Notes under the pieces: model-generated
What the model was told of the DNA's origin: nothing
The model's database searches: none
Seen by the model: only the letters and a program-made list of their open reading frames with translations
Position numbers and translations under genes: made by a program
Shown: positions 25,812 to 33,755 of the stretch, one piece after another
Layout: the number at the start of each line of letters is the position of its first letter
How positions within the stretch are numbered: the first letter of the stretch is position 1
Source of the DNA: Sphingomonas endophytica
GTDB taxonomy: Bacteria; Pseudomonadota; Alphaproteobacteria; Sphingomonadales; Sphingomonadaceae
NCBI RefSeq assembly: GCF_014199415.1
Contig: NZ_JACIJN010000011.1
Span: forward strand, 1 to 64,000
DNA length: 64,000 nucleotides
Direction of reading: 5' to 3'

Positions 25812-26665
25812 GGCTGCGCATCCGGCATTGTACCGTCTATCGCTATAATCGGCCCGTTCGCTTCCTCGACCATCGTCTGCTCGTCACCCCGCGACGGAGT
25901 TGCCACGTGACTACGATCTCGTCGGCCGTAACGATCAACCCGGCAGCCGAGCTGATCTGGAGTGAGGACGCCGCCGGCAACACTGCGGCGCTGGCGCTGA
26001 TCAGCGAGGAAGCGTCAACGCTGACGATCCTCGCCGAGCATGAGGTGCTCCACACCGCGGAGAATTATCCGATCTATCGTCTCGACCCGGCTGCGCACAG
26101 CCACCCGTTTGCCTACGCGCCCGGTGACCTGGAGCTTTTAGGTGTCGGTTTGCTCGCCTCCGGAACAGAAGACGATGCGGCGGTGACAGCATGGCTCGCC
26201 GGCTTCCGCGAGACCGCGCCCGAGGACACGTTGATGCTTCTCAACGCGCTCAACGAGGAAGTCGGCTCGCTCATCACCTACCGCACCCGCGACGAGGAAG
26301 GCACCCAGTCTCCGCCCCTCACTCTCGCATTGCGCAGCGGCTCATGCCGCGACCTGACGGCGCTGTTCCTCTGCGCGGTCCGGCGGCTGGGCTTCGCGGC
26401 GCGGGCTGCGTCGGGCTACCTGTTCGATCCCGGAAGCGTGGTGGGCGACGTTGGCACAACCCATGCGTGGTGCGAGGTCTTCCTCCCGGGCGCTGGGTGG
26501 ATCGCCTTTGATCCAACACAGCGCCGCATGGGCAGCGCCGGGCTGGTCGCGACCGCGGTCGGCGTGACAAGCGAGGCGGTGCTACCCGTCGTAGGCGGCT
26601 TTCTGGGCGATGCCAGTGATTTCACCGACATGGAGGCAAGCGTGATCGTCGAGGCGAGCGCATGA
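25808..26665 (+). CDS. Transglutaminase-like protease-fold protein
   Basis: The 285-residue protein has the bacterial N-terminal transglutaminase-associated domain (MRLRIRHCTVYRYNRPV...RLLVTPR) and a transglutaminase core with catalytic Cys (RSGSCRDLTALF), His (GTTHAWCEVF) and Asp (IAFDPTQ). Members act as peptidases or amide-bond transferases and often pair with an alpha-E or circularly permuted ATP-grasp protein, absent here. Coupling to an esterase (ATGA overlap) is unusual. Length is near the family norm. Confidence 0.85.
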   Translation: MRLRIRHCTVYRYNRPVRFLDHRLLVTPRRSCHVTTISSAVTINPAAELIWSEDAAGNTAALALISEEASTLTILAEHEVLHTAENYPIYRLDPAAHSHPFAYAPGDLELLGVGLLASGTEDDAAVTAWLAGFRETAPEDTLMLLNALNEEVGSLITYRTRDEEGTQSPPLTLALRSGSCRDLTALFLCAVRRLGFAARAASGYLFDPGSVVGDVGTTHAWCEVFLPGAGWIAFDPTQRRMGSAGLVATAVGVTSEAVLPVVGGFLGDASDFTDMEASVIVEASA

Positions 26666-26740
26666 AGTAATGCTGCCTCTTATGGGTACGCTACAGCCTC
26701 TCCGATGCGTCTCGCACCAAAGAGGCACCAGTACAGTCAG

Positions 26741-26884
26741 CTACGCGCCTTTACTATCGCGCGCGTCGCCCTCTAGGTCCTCGGAGGTCAAATCCTCCTG
26801 ACGCTTTCCAAGAATGTCGCGATCCTCTCCGTCGGTGCCAGCGTCATTCTGACCGCGATCAGCAGCCTCTTTTTCCTTGCTCAT
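26741..26884 (-). CDS. Small acidic hydrophilic protein, 47 residues
   Basis: An ATG at 26884 is preceded by a consensus AGGAGG 8 nt upstream and opens a frame coding a highly charged product starting MSKEKEAADRGQNDAGTDGE. It lacks hydrophobic or aromatic residues apart from one Ile and a few Leu, so it is probably intrinsically disordered. Similar short acidic proteins occur in sphingomonads, sometimes under general stress control. Function unknown. The near-perfect ribosome site is the main evidence. Confidence 0.6.
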   Translation of the reverse strand: MSKEKEAADRGQNDAGTDGEDRDILGKRQEDLTSEDLEGDARDSKGA

Positions 26885-26938
26885 GCTAAATTCCTCCTAC
26901 GGTTAAACCCGCCGACGCCGACGGCAGCCACCTGACCA

Positions 26939-27121
26939 TTAGCTACGCTCCTGTCGCGAATGGTCGTTTCCGCCTGTCAGGAAAGCCAGCGCTTCCTTGG
27001 TGTCCCGCTCGGTTGCGTAGAGCACGTCTGACCATTGTTGCTTAGCAATGGACCACAAGCTCCAACGCCCTGCATGTTTGCCGTCTGTGACGCGGGCAAC
27101 GCAGAGCGTTGCATCTACCAC
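26939..27121 (-). CDS. Possible small protein, 60 residues
   Basis: A GTG-initiated frame lies 5 nt after the stop of the toxin-binding-domain gene. The product has a Trp-rich middle (RWSLWSIAKQQWSDVLYATERD) followed by a polar tail. It shows no RES-toxin motif. Coding status is uncertain. Tight spacing and biased aromatic content are the only support. Confidence 0.35.
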   Translation of the reverse strand: MVDATLCVARVTDGKHAGRWSLWSIAKQQWSDVLYATERDTKEALAFLTGGNDHSRQERS

Positions 27122-27126
27122 GCGCG

Positions 27127-27411
27127 CTAAGCCGCTGTTGTCGGCGTGGATGACGTCGAGACGATCGTAGCCGACACGGCATTGAACCCTGCGATGCTGC
27201 CCGCCGCGATCGCGAGTGGACGGCCGTCAAGCTGGTCATTGTGACCGTTCAAGAAGGCCTGAGCTCCCTGCAGTCCGAGCGTTTCAACTGCGACCCTGAG
27301 GATTGCTCCCTCTCGCTCGGCCGCCTCTCGCGTAATCTGCGGCTGGCTCGATTTTGCTCGGAAATAACGCTTGGGCCGTGCGGCTGGCTGCGTACCTGCC
27401 TCATCACTCAT
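27127..27411 (-). CDS. Xre/MbcA/ParS-like toxin-binding domain protein
   Basis: The C-terminal half of this 94-residue protein (about residues 40-85) resembles the DUF2384 toxin-binding domain of Xre/MbcA/ParS antitoxins: a helix (AILRVAVETLGLQGAQAFLN), a LDGRPLAIA turn and a second helix. The N-terminal 30 residues are basic and lack a clear Xre helix-turn-helix. Such antitoxins pair with RES-domain toxins, but none is visible next to it. The ATG 27411 overlaps the previous stop (ATGA). Confidence 0.55.
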   Translation of the reverse strand: MSDEAGTQPAARPKRYFRAKSSQPQITREAAEREGAILRVAVETLGLQGAQAFLNGHNDQLDGRPLAIAAGSIAGFNAVSATIVSTSSTPTTAA

Positions 27412-27584
27412 GACGATCGCACCAGTGTGGGATGGCCGACGCCGAAGATGAGCTGCTTGCTTGCGATAAGAGAGGCATAACCGGCGGCTCGACCGGCGTG
27501 AGAAATTCTCGCCTCGATCGTCGCCGCGTTGCTGGCTTGCGTAATCGAGACCTGATGAACGCGATAGAGTTCGTTCATGTCCAT
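27408..27584 (-). CDS. Conserved small sphingomonad-type protein, 58 residues
   Basis: Starts at ATG 27584 with AAGGAG 7 nt upstream. The product opens MDMNELYRVHQVSITQASNA and resembles small proteins of sphingomonads that begin NELYxRHQxSLxxA and carry an ARxxHxGxAxGYA segment (here ARISHAGRAAGYASLI). The function of that group is not known to me. It is the first gene of a three-gene leftward cluster with the ParS-like protein. Confidence 0.6.
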   Translation of the reverse strand: MDMNELYRVHQVSITQASNAATIEARISHAGRAAGYASLIASKQLIFGVGHPTLVRSS

Positions 27585-27617
27585 GACCCTGCTCCTTGCT
27601 GGCAAGCGGGAGCGCAT

Positions 27618-28305
27618 GGTCTCTCAGCCACCCGCGCTCGCAATCTGGAAGCAGGCAGTAGTTACAATATGGGTAGCGCCGGCACGTCCCACAACCGGCA
27701 CGCTACGTTAGCGAGTTGAAATAGATAGCTGCTTTGACTGCACGAACACGGAAGACCCGGTTTGCGTGCAGGTCGAGAAGAGGATCTGCTTCGTCGCTGA
27801 AGCCGATGATCGCAGATCGACGGCGTTACCGGCATCGAAGCCGGAGGAGCGTTCGTGACAAGGTTGTCGTGCTCTGACACGGCTTTTTGGCTGCGGAATA
27901 GGGCGGCGTCGGCGCCCTTACGACTGTGCCTTCAGGTGAGCAAAACCGCGTGATTGGTAGCGATGATACGCGTCTTCAACTGATCACGAGCAGAACGAGA
28001 AACCATGCCTTTCCTTAAAGCTCCAAAGGTATCAAAGCGCTTTAACCGTGCTTTAACAAGAGGAGGATTTTTCAGCCTAGCCGCGCAGGTTAACACTTTT
28101 TTACTATCAATATTATCCTGCCTATCATGGTGGTTTCCTTCAGAAATTAAAGCAATACAGCGGTATTCAATAGTTAAATAGGGCCTAAAAGCCCTTCGGG
28201 AATTTAACCAAAGGTTGTCGATCACACATATCGTCACAAATCACTATTTCGCCAATGGAAATTTATTCAGCTTCGCTAGTTCTGCCGGCCGGTAGGAGTA
28301 CGAAG
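27618..28305. other. Intergenic region upstream of the chemotaxis gene, AT-rich in part
   Basis: Nearly 700 nt without a convincing gene. The segment 28,000-28,250 is markedly richer in A/T than the rest of the window and contains TTAAATAG-like and TTTTTTAC-like stretches that could hold promoters for the MCP gene. Two open frames on the minus strand (27,662-27,880 and 27,932-28,237) have no ribosome site or family resemblance and are not called. This compositional dip may mark a recombination junction. Confidence 0.4.
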
Positions 28306-29715
28306 ATGATTGCTTGGTTCCGAAACAACGCCCCGATCCGTGTCAAATTCCGCGTGGTTGTCGCTTTCCAGATCGTGGTCGCGGCGCTGAGCCTGAGCCT
28401 GATCTACATGGCGGCGATGTCGCCGGCGGCCGAGGTGTGGAGCATCATGCTGGGCGGCTCGGCGTTGGCCTCATTGCCAGTCCTGCTGACCTGGTACAGC
28501 GGCAAGCTGATCAGCGACCCCTACGTCACGACCGTGGTGCGGATGGAAGCGCTCGCAGCGGGCGACCTCGACGCCGACATCCTGTTCTCCGACCATCGCG
28601 ACTGCGTCGGTCGGATGAGCCGGGCGATGCGTGTCTTCCGCGACAATGCCGAGACGATCCGGCGCGCCACCGCGGACTCGCAGGCGATGGTCGAGGCGCT
28701 GGGCTCCGGGCTCGGACGGATGGCATCGGGCGACCTGACGCTGGAGATCAAGTCGCCGCTGGCTGAGCAGTTCGAGACGGTCCGCCACGACTTCAACGCC
28801 GCAATGACGGCGATGGCTTCGACGCTGAACAATGTTTCGGTGGTTGCGGACGGCATCAACAGCGGAAGCGCCGACATCCGCGCCGCGTCAGACGATCTGT
28901 CGCGCCGGACCGAGCAGCAGGCGGCGGCGCTCGAGGAAACCGCCGCGGCGATGGACGAGATCACGGCCACGGTCCGCCAGACGGCCGCGGGAGCGAACAA
29001 GGCCAGCGCGCTGGTGCTGCAGGCGCGCGGCGAGGCGCATTCGTCCGGCGAGATCGTCGATCGCGCCGTGAACGCGATGGACGGGATCGAGCGCACGTCG
29101 GTTGAAATTGGCGAGATCATCAGCGTCATCGACGGCATCGCCTTCCAGACCAACCTGCTGGCGCTCAACGCCGGCGTCGAGGCAGCCCGCGCGGGGGACG
29201 CGGGCAAGGGCTTTGCGGTCGTCGCCTCCGAGGTGCGCGCGCTGGCGCAGCGCTCGGCGGATGCGGCCAAGGACGTCAAGGCGCGGATCGCCGCCTCGAC
29301 GGTGCAGGTCGAGGCCGGGGTCGAGCTGGTGAGCGCCACGGGATCGGCGCTGCGCGGCATCATCGGCCGGGTCGAGGAGATCAACACGATCGTCTCGACG
29401 ATCGCCGCCTCGGCCGAGCAGCAGGCGATCGGCCTCCAGCAGGTCAATTCCGCCATTTCCGAGATGGACGGCGTGACGCAGCAGAATGCGGCGATGGTGG
29501 AAGAGGCGACCGCGGCGACGCGCACATTGGCCTCGGAAGCGCAGGATCTGGCAGCGGAGGTCGCGCGCTTCACGCTTGCCGGTAAGAGCGAGCGTCGGCC
29601 GGCCCAGCAGCGTCAGGTTGGGGGCGTACAGCGTTCCAGACTTGAGGTGGTGCGCTCGGCGCCGCGGGTCACCGCGCTGCGGCCGATCGCACAGGAAGAC
29701 TGGTCATCGTTCTGA
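28306..29715 (+). CDS. Methyl-accepting chemotaxis protein without periplasmic sensor
   Basis: The 469-residue protein has two membrane spans close together (about residues 14-36 and 41-65), a HAMP-like linker (about 66-125) and a long signalling coiled coil with the conserved hairpin tip ([28 protein letters not shown] region, residues about 270-300). There is almost no periplasmic loop, so stimulus sensing is probably cytoplasmic, membrane-based or via a partner. The C-terminus DWSSF fits the xWxxF tether that recruits CheR/CheB. ATG 28306 follows a TAGGAG site. A globin gene starts 124 nt downstream. Confidence 0.88.
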   Translation: MIAWFRNNAPIRVKFRVVVAFQIVVAALSLSLIYMAAMSPAAEVWSIMLGGSALASLPVLLTWYSGKLISDPYVTTVVRMEALAAGDLDADILFSDHRDCVGRMSRAMRVFRDNAETIRRATADSQAMVEALGSGLGRMASGDLTLEIKSPLAEQFETVRHDFNAAMTAMASTLNNVSVVADGINSGSADIRAASDDLSRRTEQQAAALEETAAAMDEITATVRQTAAGANKASALVLQARGEAHSSGEIVDRAVNAMDGIERTSVEIGEIISVIDGIAFQTNLLALNAGVEAARAGDAGKGFAVVASEVRALAQRSADAAKDVKARIAASTVQVEAGVELVSATGSALRGIIGRVEEINTIVSTIAASAEQQAIGLQQVNSAISEMDGVTQQNAAMVEEATAATRTLASEAQDLAAEVARFTLAGKSERRPAQQRQVGGVQRSRLEVVRSAPRVTALRPIAQEDWSSF

Positions 29716-29839
29716 CGGATTTACGACCGTGGCCCGTCCATCCCGAATACCCTTTCTCGTTCGTTCAACCGCCATTCGACCGGCTCGATCACCGCGTCCC
29801 GTTAACTCACCGGTGTCTTTTGCGCTGTACCTCGCGATC

Positions 29840-30280
29840 ATGATGACCGGCGATCAGATTGAGTTGGTTCAGGAAAGCTTCGCTCATGTGCTGCCAGCAG
29901 CCGCCGGCGCAGCACACACTTTCTATGATCGGCTGTTCACGCTGGCGCCGGAAACGCGCGCGCTGTTCCGCGGCGATATCGACGATCAAGGTCGCAAGCT
30001 TTTTCTCACGCTCGCGGCCGTCGTCGATGCCCTCGATCAACTCGAGAAGGTGGTGCCGGTCGCCCGGGCGCTGGCCATCAGGCATGTCGGTTATGGTGTC
30101 GAGGAGCGGCATTACTCCATTGTCGGCGTGGCGCTCATCGAGACGCTGCGTGGTGCGCTCGGCGTGCGCTTTAACCCCGAAACTGAGGCGGCATGGACGA
30201 GCGCTTATGCCATTCTCTCGGGGGTCATGATGTCGGCCGCCAATGAAACGGCTTCGGTCAAGCATGTCGTGGCAGCGTGA
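29840..30280 (+). CDS. Single-domain globin
   Basis: This 146-residue protein resembles bacterial haemoglobins of the Vitreoscilla/flavohaemoglobin N-domain class: an N-terminal helix (DQIELVQESFAHVLP), CD-region Phe residues (FYDRLFTLAPETRALF), a distal helix (KLFLTLAAVVDALD) and a proximal haem ligand His in ALAIRHVGYGV, followed by the Y...E pair context of the G helix. No reductase domain is present. It would bind O2 or NO. Its place after a sensor-less chemoreceptor and before a co-translated helical protein suggests a gas-sensing link, which is inference. ATG 29840 chosen. Met29843 is an alternative. Confidence 0.82.
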   Translation: MMTGDQIELVQESFAHVLPAAAGAAHTFYDRLFTLAPETRALFRGDIDDQGRKLFLTLAAVVDALDQLEKVVPVARALAIRHVGYGVEERHYSIVGVALIETLRGALGVRFNPETEAAWTSAYAILSGVMMSAANETASVKHVVAA

Positions 30281-30756
30281 CCGACAACAGCCTTTCACAG
30301 GAACCGAGCCTCTTCGGGTCGACCGATCAACGGACAGCGTTGCGCGCTCAGGCGGAGGCTTACGTCCTGCGCGCAAACCTGATGATGCGGCGCGCCCGGA
30401 TCTTGGTGACACAAGACCGCGTCGACGCATGCGCTTTGCTTACGGATCGGCGAAACGCGCTAGGCCAGCACTTCCAGCGCTACCAGCGCCTGAAGCATGG
30501 CAGCATCTTCGATCCGATCGTCGCCTACGCCCCCACTTCGAGCAAGATCGTCGCCAGAGGCATGAAGATCGACTGCATGGAATTAGGACAGGAGTTCGTT
30601 GCGTACCAGACGCGGTGGTTGCGCGTGCCCCCATCGGAGTGGCGATGGTACAAGGCTGACATGCTCGCCACTGCGGACAAGCTCTCACTCCATCTGGACG
30701 CTGAGCTCCGTGCGATACGCCAGTTGCTTATGGTGGCTGAGTTCTATCAAAGATAG
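30277..30756 (+). CDS. Helical protein co-translated with globin
   Basis: A GTG start at 30277 overlaps the globin stop (GTGA), indicating translational coupling. The 159-residue product is predicted helical with an Arg/Tyr/Trp-rich composition (RANLMMRRARILVTQDRVDAC, FVAYQTRWLRVPPSEWRWYK). No family was recognised and no catalytic motif is obvious. It may be a partner of the globin or of the receptor upstream. Ends before a 333-nt intergenic region. Confidence 0.6.
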   Translation: MTDNSLSQEPSLFGSTDQRTALRAQAEAYVLRANLMMRRARILVTQDRVDACALLTDRRNALGQHFQRYQRLKHGSIFDPIVAYAPTSSKIVARGMKIDCMELGQEFVAYQTRWLRVPPSEWRWYKADMLATADKLSLHLDAELRAIRQLLMVAEFYQR

Positions 30757-31089
30757 CAGCTTCTCTGGGCGGTCAGCTCAGTAGTTGCTCTCCCGGTTCG
30801 TCAGCAGGGGCGGAGACAGGCGAGGCGGTTTTCGTTGCGGCGACAAGACAAACCTTTTTAAGACCCAGTACGTCGCTGCCTCTAAAATCTTCTAGGAATT
30901 GACCGAGACGCAAAGGTCCTCCGCTCTAACCGCCTTGAGGGCGGTTGAAAAATAGCGTATCCGCAGGCGTTCGTCCACTTATGCTGAAAAGCGGACAACC
31001 TGAGGTCTGGTGATGACCGCAGGTTAGATACCGATTAGGTAAGATCGTTGATGGCGATCGGAAGTCGGTCAGCATTCAGGAGAGTATGC
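30757..31089. other. Intergenic region between globin operon and VOC gene
   Basis: 333 nt with no supported gene. It holds a short hairpin (AACCGCC...GGCGGTT at about 30,929-30,947) lacking a T-tract and an imperfect 10-bp inverted repeat at 30,998-31,024, 66 nt before the glyoxalase-fold gene. Confidence 0.45.
30998..31024. promoter_or_regulatory. Inverted repeat upstream of VOC gene, possible operator
   Basis: ACCTGAGGTC (30998-31007) and GACCGCAGGT (31015-31024) form a 10-bp inverted repeat with one mismatch and a 7-nt spacer. Size and spacing fit binding of a dimeric regulator. No adjacent regulator gene points to a specific family. Confidence 0.35.
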
Positions 31090-31488
31090 GTGCTTTTTCA
31101 CACCATGGTCGGATCGAACGACATTGAACGATCCAAGCGCTTCTACGACACGGTGCTCGGCACCTTGGGTGCGGGGGAAGGAACGCGGAACATTGCCGAC
31201 AGCGGCCATACACGTCTGATCTACAATAACGGCGACGGGACCAACTTCATCGTCAGCCAGCCGATCAACGACGAACCTGCAAGCGTTGCCAACGGCAGCA
31301 CCGTCGCCTTCTCCTGCGACTCGCCTGAGCAGGTGAAGCTGCTTCACGATACCGCAGTTGCCGCTGGCGGAACCTCGATCGAAGCACCACCCGGACCACG
31401 CGAAACTGCCTCGATGGGCACCATCGAACTGGCCTATTTTCGTGACCCAGACGGCAACAAGCTTTGCGGAATTCATTTTCCTGCCTGA
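31090..31488 (+). CDS. VOC (glyoxalase/dioxygenase fold) protein
   Basis: The 132-residue protein matches the vicinal oxygen chelate fold: HTMVGSNDIERSKRFYDTVLG at the N-terminus (metal-ligand position at the first His), a FAxxxDxxEQVKLLHDTAVAAGG-like helix, and ELAYFRDPDGNKLCGIHF at the end. Start GTG 31090 is chosen for the AGGAG 8 nt upstream and because the family usually begins MxxHxxVG. Substrate is not predictable. Relatives include glyoxalase I-like and antibiotic-binding proteins. Confidence 0.8.
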   Translation: MLFHTMVGSNDIERSKRFYDTVLGTLGAGEGTRNIADSGHTRLIYNNGDGTNFIVSQPINDEPASVANGSTVAFSCDSPEQVKLLHDTAVAAGGTSIEAPPGPRETASMGTIELAYFRDPDGNKLCGIHFPA

Positions 31489-31576
31489 AACGTCCGGCAC
31501 GGGTCCGCTCCTGACCTGAGCGGACCTCGATCATGCGAACCCGCGAGTTTCCACTTTCCACCATCAATCGGACGTT

Positions 31577-31599
31577 GAGGCGGAGATGCCCTCCGCCTC
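31577..31599. repeat. GGCGGAG palindrome, copy C
   Basis: GAGGCGGAG (31577-31585), loop ATGCC, CTCCGCCTC (31591-31599), lying 88 nt after the VOC stop. The flank CCGTCATC resembles that of copy D, and a nearby motif GTACCCGC...GATACCCG (about 31,655-31,672) also occurs after copy A at about 22,731-22,748, hinting at a longer element. Confidence 0.65.
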
Positions 31600-31701
31600 C
31601 GTCATCGCGGCTCCGCGGAAATGCTGACGAAGGCACGCGCCGGGATTGAGCCTGTACCCGCGCGATACCCGGAGCCATGCCGCTGCTGGCGCGAAAGCCG
31701 A

Positions 31702-31998
31702 TCAGGTGGCCTTCGTCTTCATCCGCGCCTGCAACTCGAAACCGAGGCCGTGCAGCACCGCAAGGGTCGCCGCGATCGTCGGGTCGGAGCCGTCGGCGAC
31801 CACTTCTGAAAGCGCCGTCGGATCGATGTCCAACCTGGTCGTCGGCTCCGCGGTGCTGCGGGCGCGCAAGATGACGCGGATCGCATGAACGACGAAGCGC
31901 GCGGATTTGGTGTCCAGCGCCTCGTTGAGCAGCTCGAGCTGCGACTCTGCGTCGGTCAGGTACTTCGCCGCATCGAACGGCGTCGTCGGTATCGCCAT
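31702..31998 (-). CDS. Addiction-module antidote-like protein, toxin partner absent
   Basis: The 98-residue protein resembles the HigA-type probable antidote family (TIGR02684): it begins with a PFDAAKYL segment, then an EALDTKSARFVVHAIRVILRA helix pair, and a C-terminal NPTxxTxxxVLxALGL-like stretch (DPTIAATLAVLHGLGFEL). These antidotes normally pair with a RelE/ParE-like toxin encoded directly upstream, but here the upstream neighbours are BrnA and BrnT. The helix-turn-helix middle is divergent. It is probably an orphan or a third member of the BrnTA locus. Confidence 0.6.
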   Translation of the reverse strand: MAIPTTPFDAAKYLTDAESQLELLNEALDTKSARFVVHAIRVILRARSTAEPTTRLDIDPTALSEVVADGSDPTIAATLAVLHGLGFELQARMKTKAT

Positions 31999-32028
31999 GT
32001 TCCCGTCCTCGCCACTACCGCGTCCGGC

Positions 32029-32313
32029 TCACCCTTGGCCGGTCACCGCCGCGCGCAGCGCCGCGTTCATGCGCGACTGCCAGCCCGGCCCGTCGGCCTT
32101 GAACCGCTCAATGATGTCGGTGTCGAGCCGGAGCGTGACCTGCGACTTCCCCGATGTCGTCGATCCCTTCGGTCGACCGCGCGGCTTGCTGCCATTTGGA
32201 AACGCCTTGGCTAGCGCGGGGAACTCCGCGATCGGCCGCGCGCGGGCGACATCCTCATCCGTCCATTCCGGATTGTCGTCGTCGAAAACGACGGGGGGTT
32301 TTTCAGAAGCCAT
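32029..32313 (-). CDS. brnA: BrnA-type antitoxin
   Basis: The 94-residue product shows the BrnA layout: an acidic N-terminus (VFDDDNPEWTDEDVARARP) and a C-terminal ribbon-helix-helix-like DNA-binding part (KSQVTLRLDTDIIERFKADGPGWQSRMNAALRA). It neutralises the BrnT RNase and represses its own operon. ATG 32313 lies 11 nt inside the end of brnT, the usual toxin-first coupled order. An extension to 32334 is possible but unneeded. Confidence 0.85.
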   Translation of the reverse strand: MASEKPPVVFDDDNPEWTDEDVARARPIAEFPALAKAFPNGSKPRGRPKGSTTSGKSQVTLRLDTDIIERFKADGPGWQSRMNAALRAAVTGQG

Positions 32314-32554
32314 GACGACGCATCTCCTTCGCATGGGCGCGGCGCAGGTTGATGACGCGCACGACCTCGCCGCGCATCGTCACGGCCGCGCAATAGGACA
32401 GGCCGTCGATCTCGCCGTAGAGACGGAATCGCGGTTCAGCGAACCGGTCATCCTGCACAACGACCACACTCGCCAGCTCGGCCGCGCGGGACAGCGAGAT
32501 GCCATGCTTGGCAATATTCGCTTCGTCCTTGGCGGGGTCGAACTCGATGTCCAT
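32303..32554 (-). CDS. brnT: BrnT-type ribonuclease toxin
   Basis: This 83-residue protein matches BrnT: MDIEFDPAKDEANIAKHGIS at the N-terminus, central RFRLYGEIDGLSYCAAVTMRG, and the conserved RVINLRRAHAKEMRRH C-terminal helix with the basic catalytic/RNA-binding residues. BrnT is a RelE-fold RNase that cuts RNA and slows growth until titrated by BrnA. All expected conserved positions appear intact. A pair of 20-bp direct repeats lies just upstream of the ATG. Confidence 0.88.
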   Translation of the reverse strand: MDIEFDPAKDEANIAKHGISLSRAAELASVVVVQDDRFAEPRFRLYGEIDGLSYCAAVTMRGEVVRVINLRRAHAKEMRRHGF

Positions 32555-32560
32555 GCTTCT

Positions 32561-32615
32561 TTGTAGCTACGGATAAATGCGCGCGCAAGGATAAATTGTA
32601 GCTACCGATTAATGC
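32561..32615. promoter_or_regulatory. Direct repeats upstream of brnTA, candidate operator
   Basis: Two 20-bp copies, TTGTAGCTACGGATAAATGC (32561-32580) and TTGTAGCTACCGATTAATGC (32596-32615), match at 18 of 20 positions with starts 35 bp apart. Each contains the palindrome GTAGCTAC. They sit directly upstream of the brnT start, as expected for the autoregulatory site of a BrnTA complex. Confidence 0.65.
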
Positions 32616-32713
32616 CGCACACCCAGTGCGTCAGAGCGCCGCTTGGCCGCCCGCTACGATTGAGATCGCCACTTCTGCAGCGACTTGGCGCAGTCGAAAG
32701 AGCCAACCCAGCG

Positions 32714-33274
32714 TCACTTAGCACCCTGCTTGTCCAGGAGGTACAGGAACGATTGCACGACGCTCAGCTGCGCCTCGTTCAAGGTCCGATAGAAGCGCAG
32801 CCATTCTACTTCGTCCGTAGGCCGCGTCGGAATTTGGGTGACCGGTTCCGTTTGCGCGATGGCTATTCTGGTGCGGAGCCATGCTTCCACGAGCGAGTGA
32901 CCTCGCGGAGCAAGCGCTACGAAGTTGCGGCGCCTGTCGGCCGGATCGGCGAAGCGCCTGACCAAGTCCCTGCGCTTCAACTGATCAAGCCACCGAAGCG
33001 CGGTGGTGCCGGGAACGCCGCTGGCGATGCAGGCACTAGATACTGATACCGGTCGTGTGGCGGGCTGCACGTAAAGGTCGAGCAAAATGTCCCACGCCGG
33101 CTCGCCGAAAAGACAAGCGTCCTCACCGAAAATCCTCGCTCGGCTCCGTCGTGCTCGCAAAACGTCAGAGGCAAGATCGGAAAGAGCCTTCGGCCGATTG
33201 GCTTCGGCGACGGGGTGCCGTCCGCCTATTCGATCTCGATCGAGTAACTCAGCCGAAGATGCTGTTTCTACCAT
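32714..33274 (-). CDS. MarR-like winged-helix regulator
   Basis: The 186-residue protein has a winged-helix core (about residues 60-130) with WDILLDLYV, SVSSACIASGVPGTTALRWLDQL and a wing DLVRRFADPADRRRNFVAL, which resembles MarR-family recognition helices and DxRxxxxxLT wings. Ligand or target is unknown. It is the last gene of a tight four-gene leftward operon (7-nt overlap with the membrane protein) headed by a membrane-anchored LuxR-type regulator. Confidence 0.7.
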   Translation of the reverse strand: MVETASSAELLDRDRIGGRHPVAEANRPKALSDLASDVLRARRSRARIFGEDACLFGEPAWDILLDLYVQPATRPVSVSSACIASGVPGTTALRWLDQLKRRDLVRRFADPADRRRNFVALAPRGHSLVEAWLRTRIAIAQTEPVTQIPTRPTDEVEWLRFYRTLNEAQLSVVQSFLYLLDKQGAK

Positions 33275-33750
33275 CGGGATTGCCTCCTCTGGAAGGTCCA
33301 GCCAAATTCAATGCAACCTGATGTCAGTCTTTGGCGGTGCCTCTGCGTCCCGATGAATAAAACGGCAAGCATCGGATAAGCTATTTTGCCGGCAAACATC
33401 CAATAAACGTAGCTCATGATCGCTGGGTCGTAGGCACGAACACCGTGATTGGCGACGGCGAGAATTTGAAGTGAACCCAGCCACATCGGCCAGAAGCGAT
33501 CGGCGAGCGCGACAAGCATCATGATCACCAGAAGCAGCGCAATGTCGACGGAGAAGAGGGCCCATGCCAATTCGTTGAAATCCATTCCAAGAATGACCTG
33601 TGCTGCTGACGACACGACGGCGGCAACAAATAGGGAGCCCCCCGCCGTCCGCTCCGGTCCGCCTCCCCGGATTAGAGCGTGCGCTGACACGATGGACTGC
33701 ACCACGTAGAAGACCGCGATGTTGAGGTAGGCGGCGTGCGGCGGAACCAC
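33268..33750 (-). CDS. Four-span membrane protein of regulatory operon
   Basis: The 160-residue protein has about four hydrophobic segments (near residues 7-26, 38-54, 60-82 and 115-135) and a polar C-terminus. No transporter motif is evident. It starts with GTG at 33750, 5 nt after the preceding stop, and overlaps the MarR-like gene. It may sense or assist the neighbouring membrane-anchored regulator. Function unknown. Confidence 0.6.
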   Translation of the reverse strand: MVPPHAAYLNIAVFYVVQSIVSAHALIRGGGPERTAGGSLFVAAVVSSAAQVILGMDFNELAWALFSVDIALLLVIMMLVALADRFWPMWLGSLQILAVANHGVRAYDPAIMSYVYWMFAGKIAYPMLAVLFIGTQRHRQRLTSGCIEFGWTFQRRQSRW

Positions 33751-33755
33751 AGTCG

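Noticed and set aside
27662-27880. 72-residue minus-strand frame
   Set aside because: Cys/Ser/Arg-rich low-quality sequence with no ribosome site or coupling to neighbours.
27932-28237. 101-residue minus-strand frame in the AT-rich gap
   Set aside because: No ribosome site, no recognisable motif, and it overlaps the probable promoter region of the chemotaxis gene.
30929-30947. Hairpin AACCGCC...GGCGGTT as a terminator of the globin operon
   Set aside because: It lies 170 nt after the last stop and is not followed by a T-tract in either direction.
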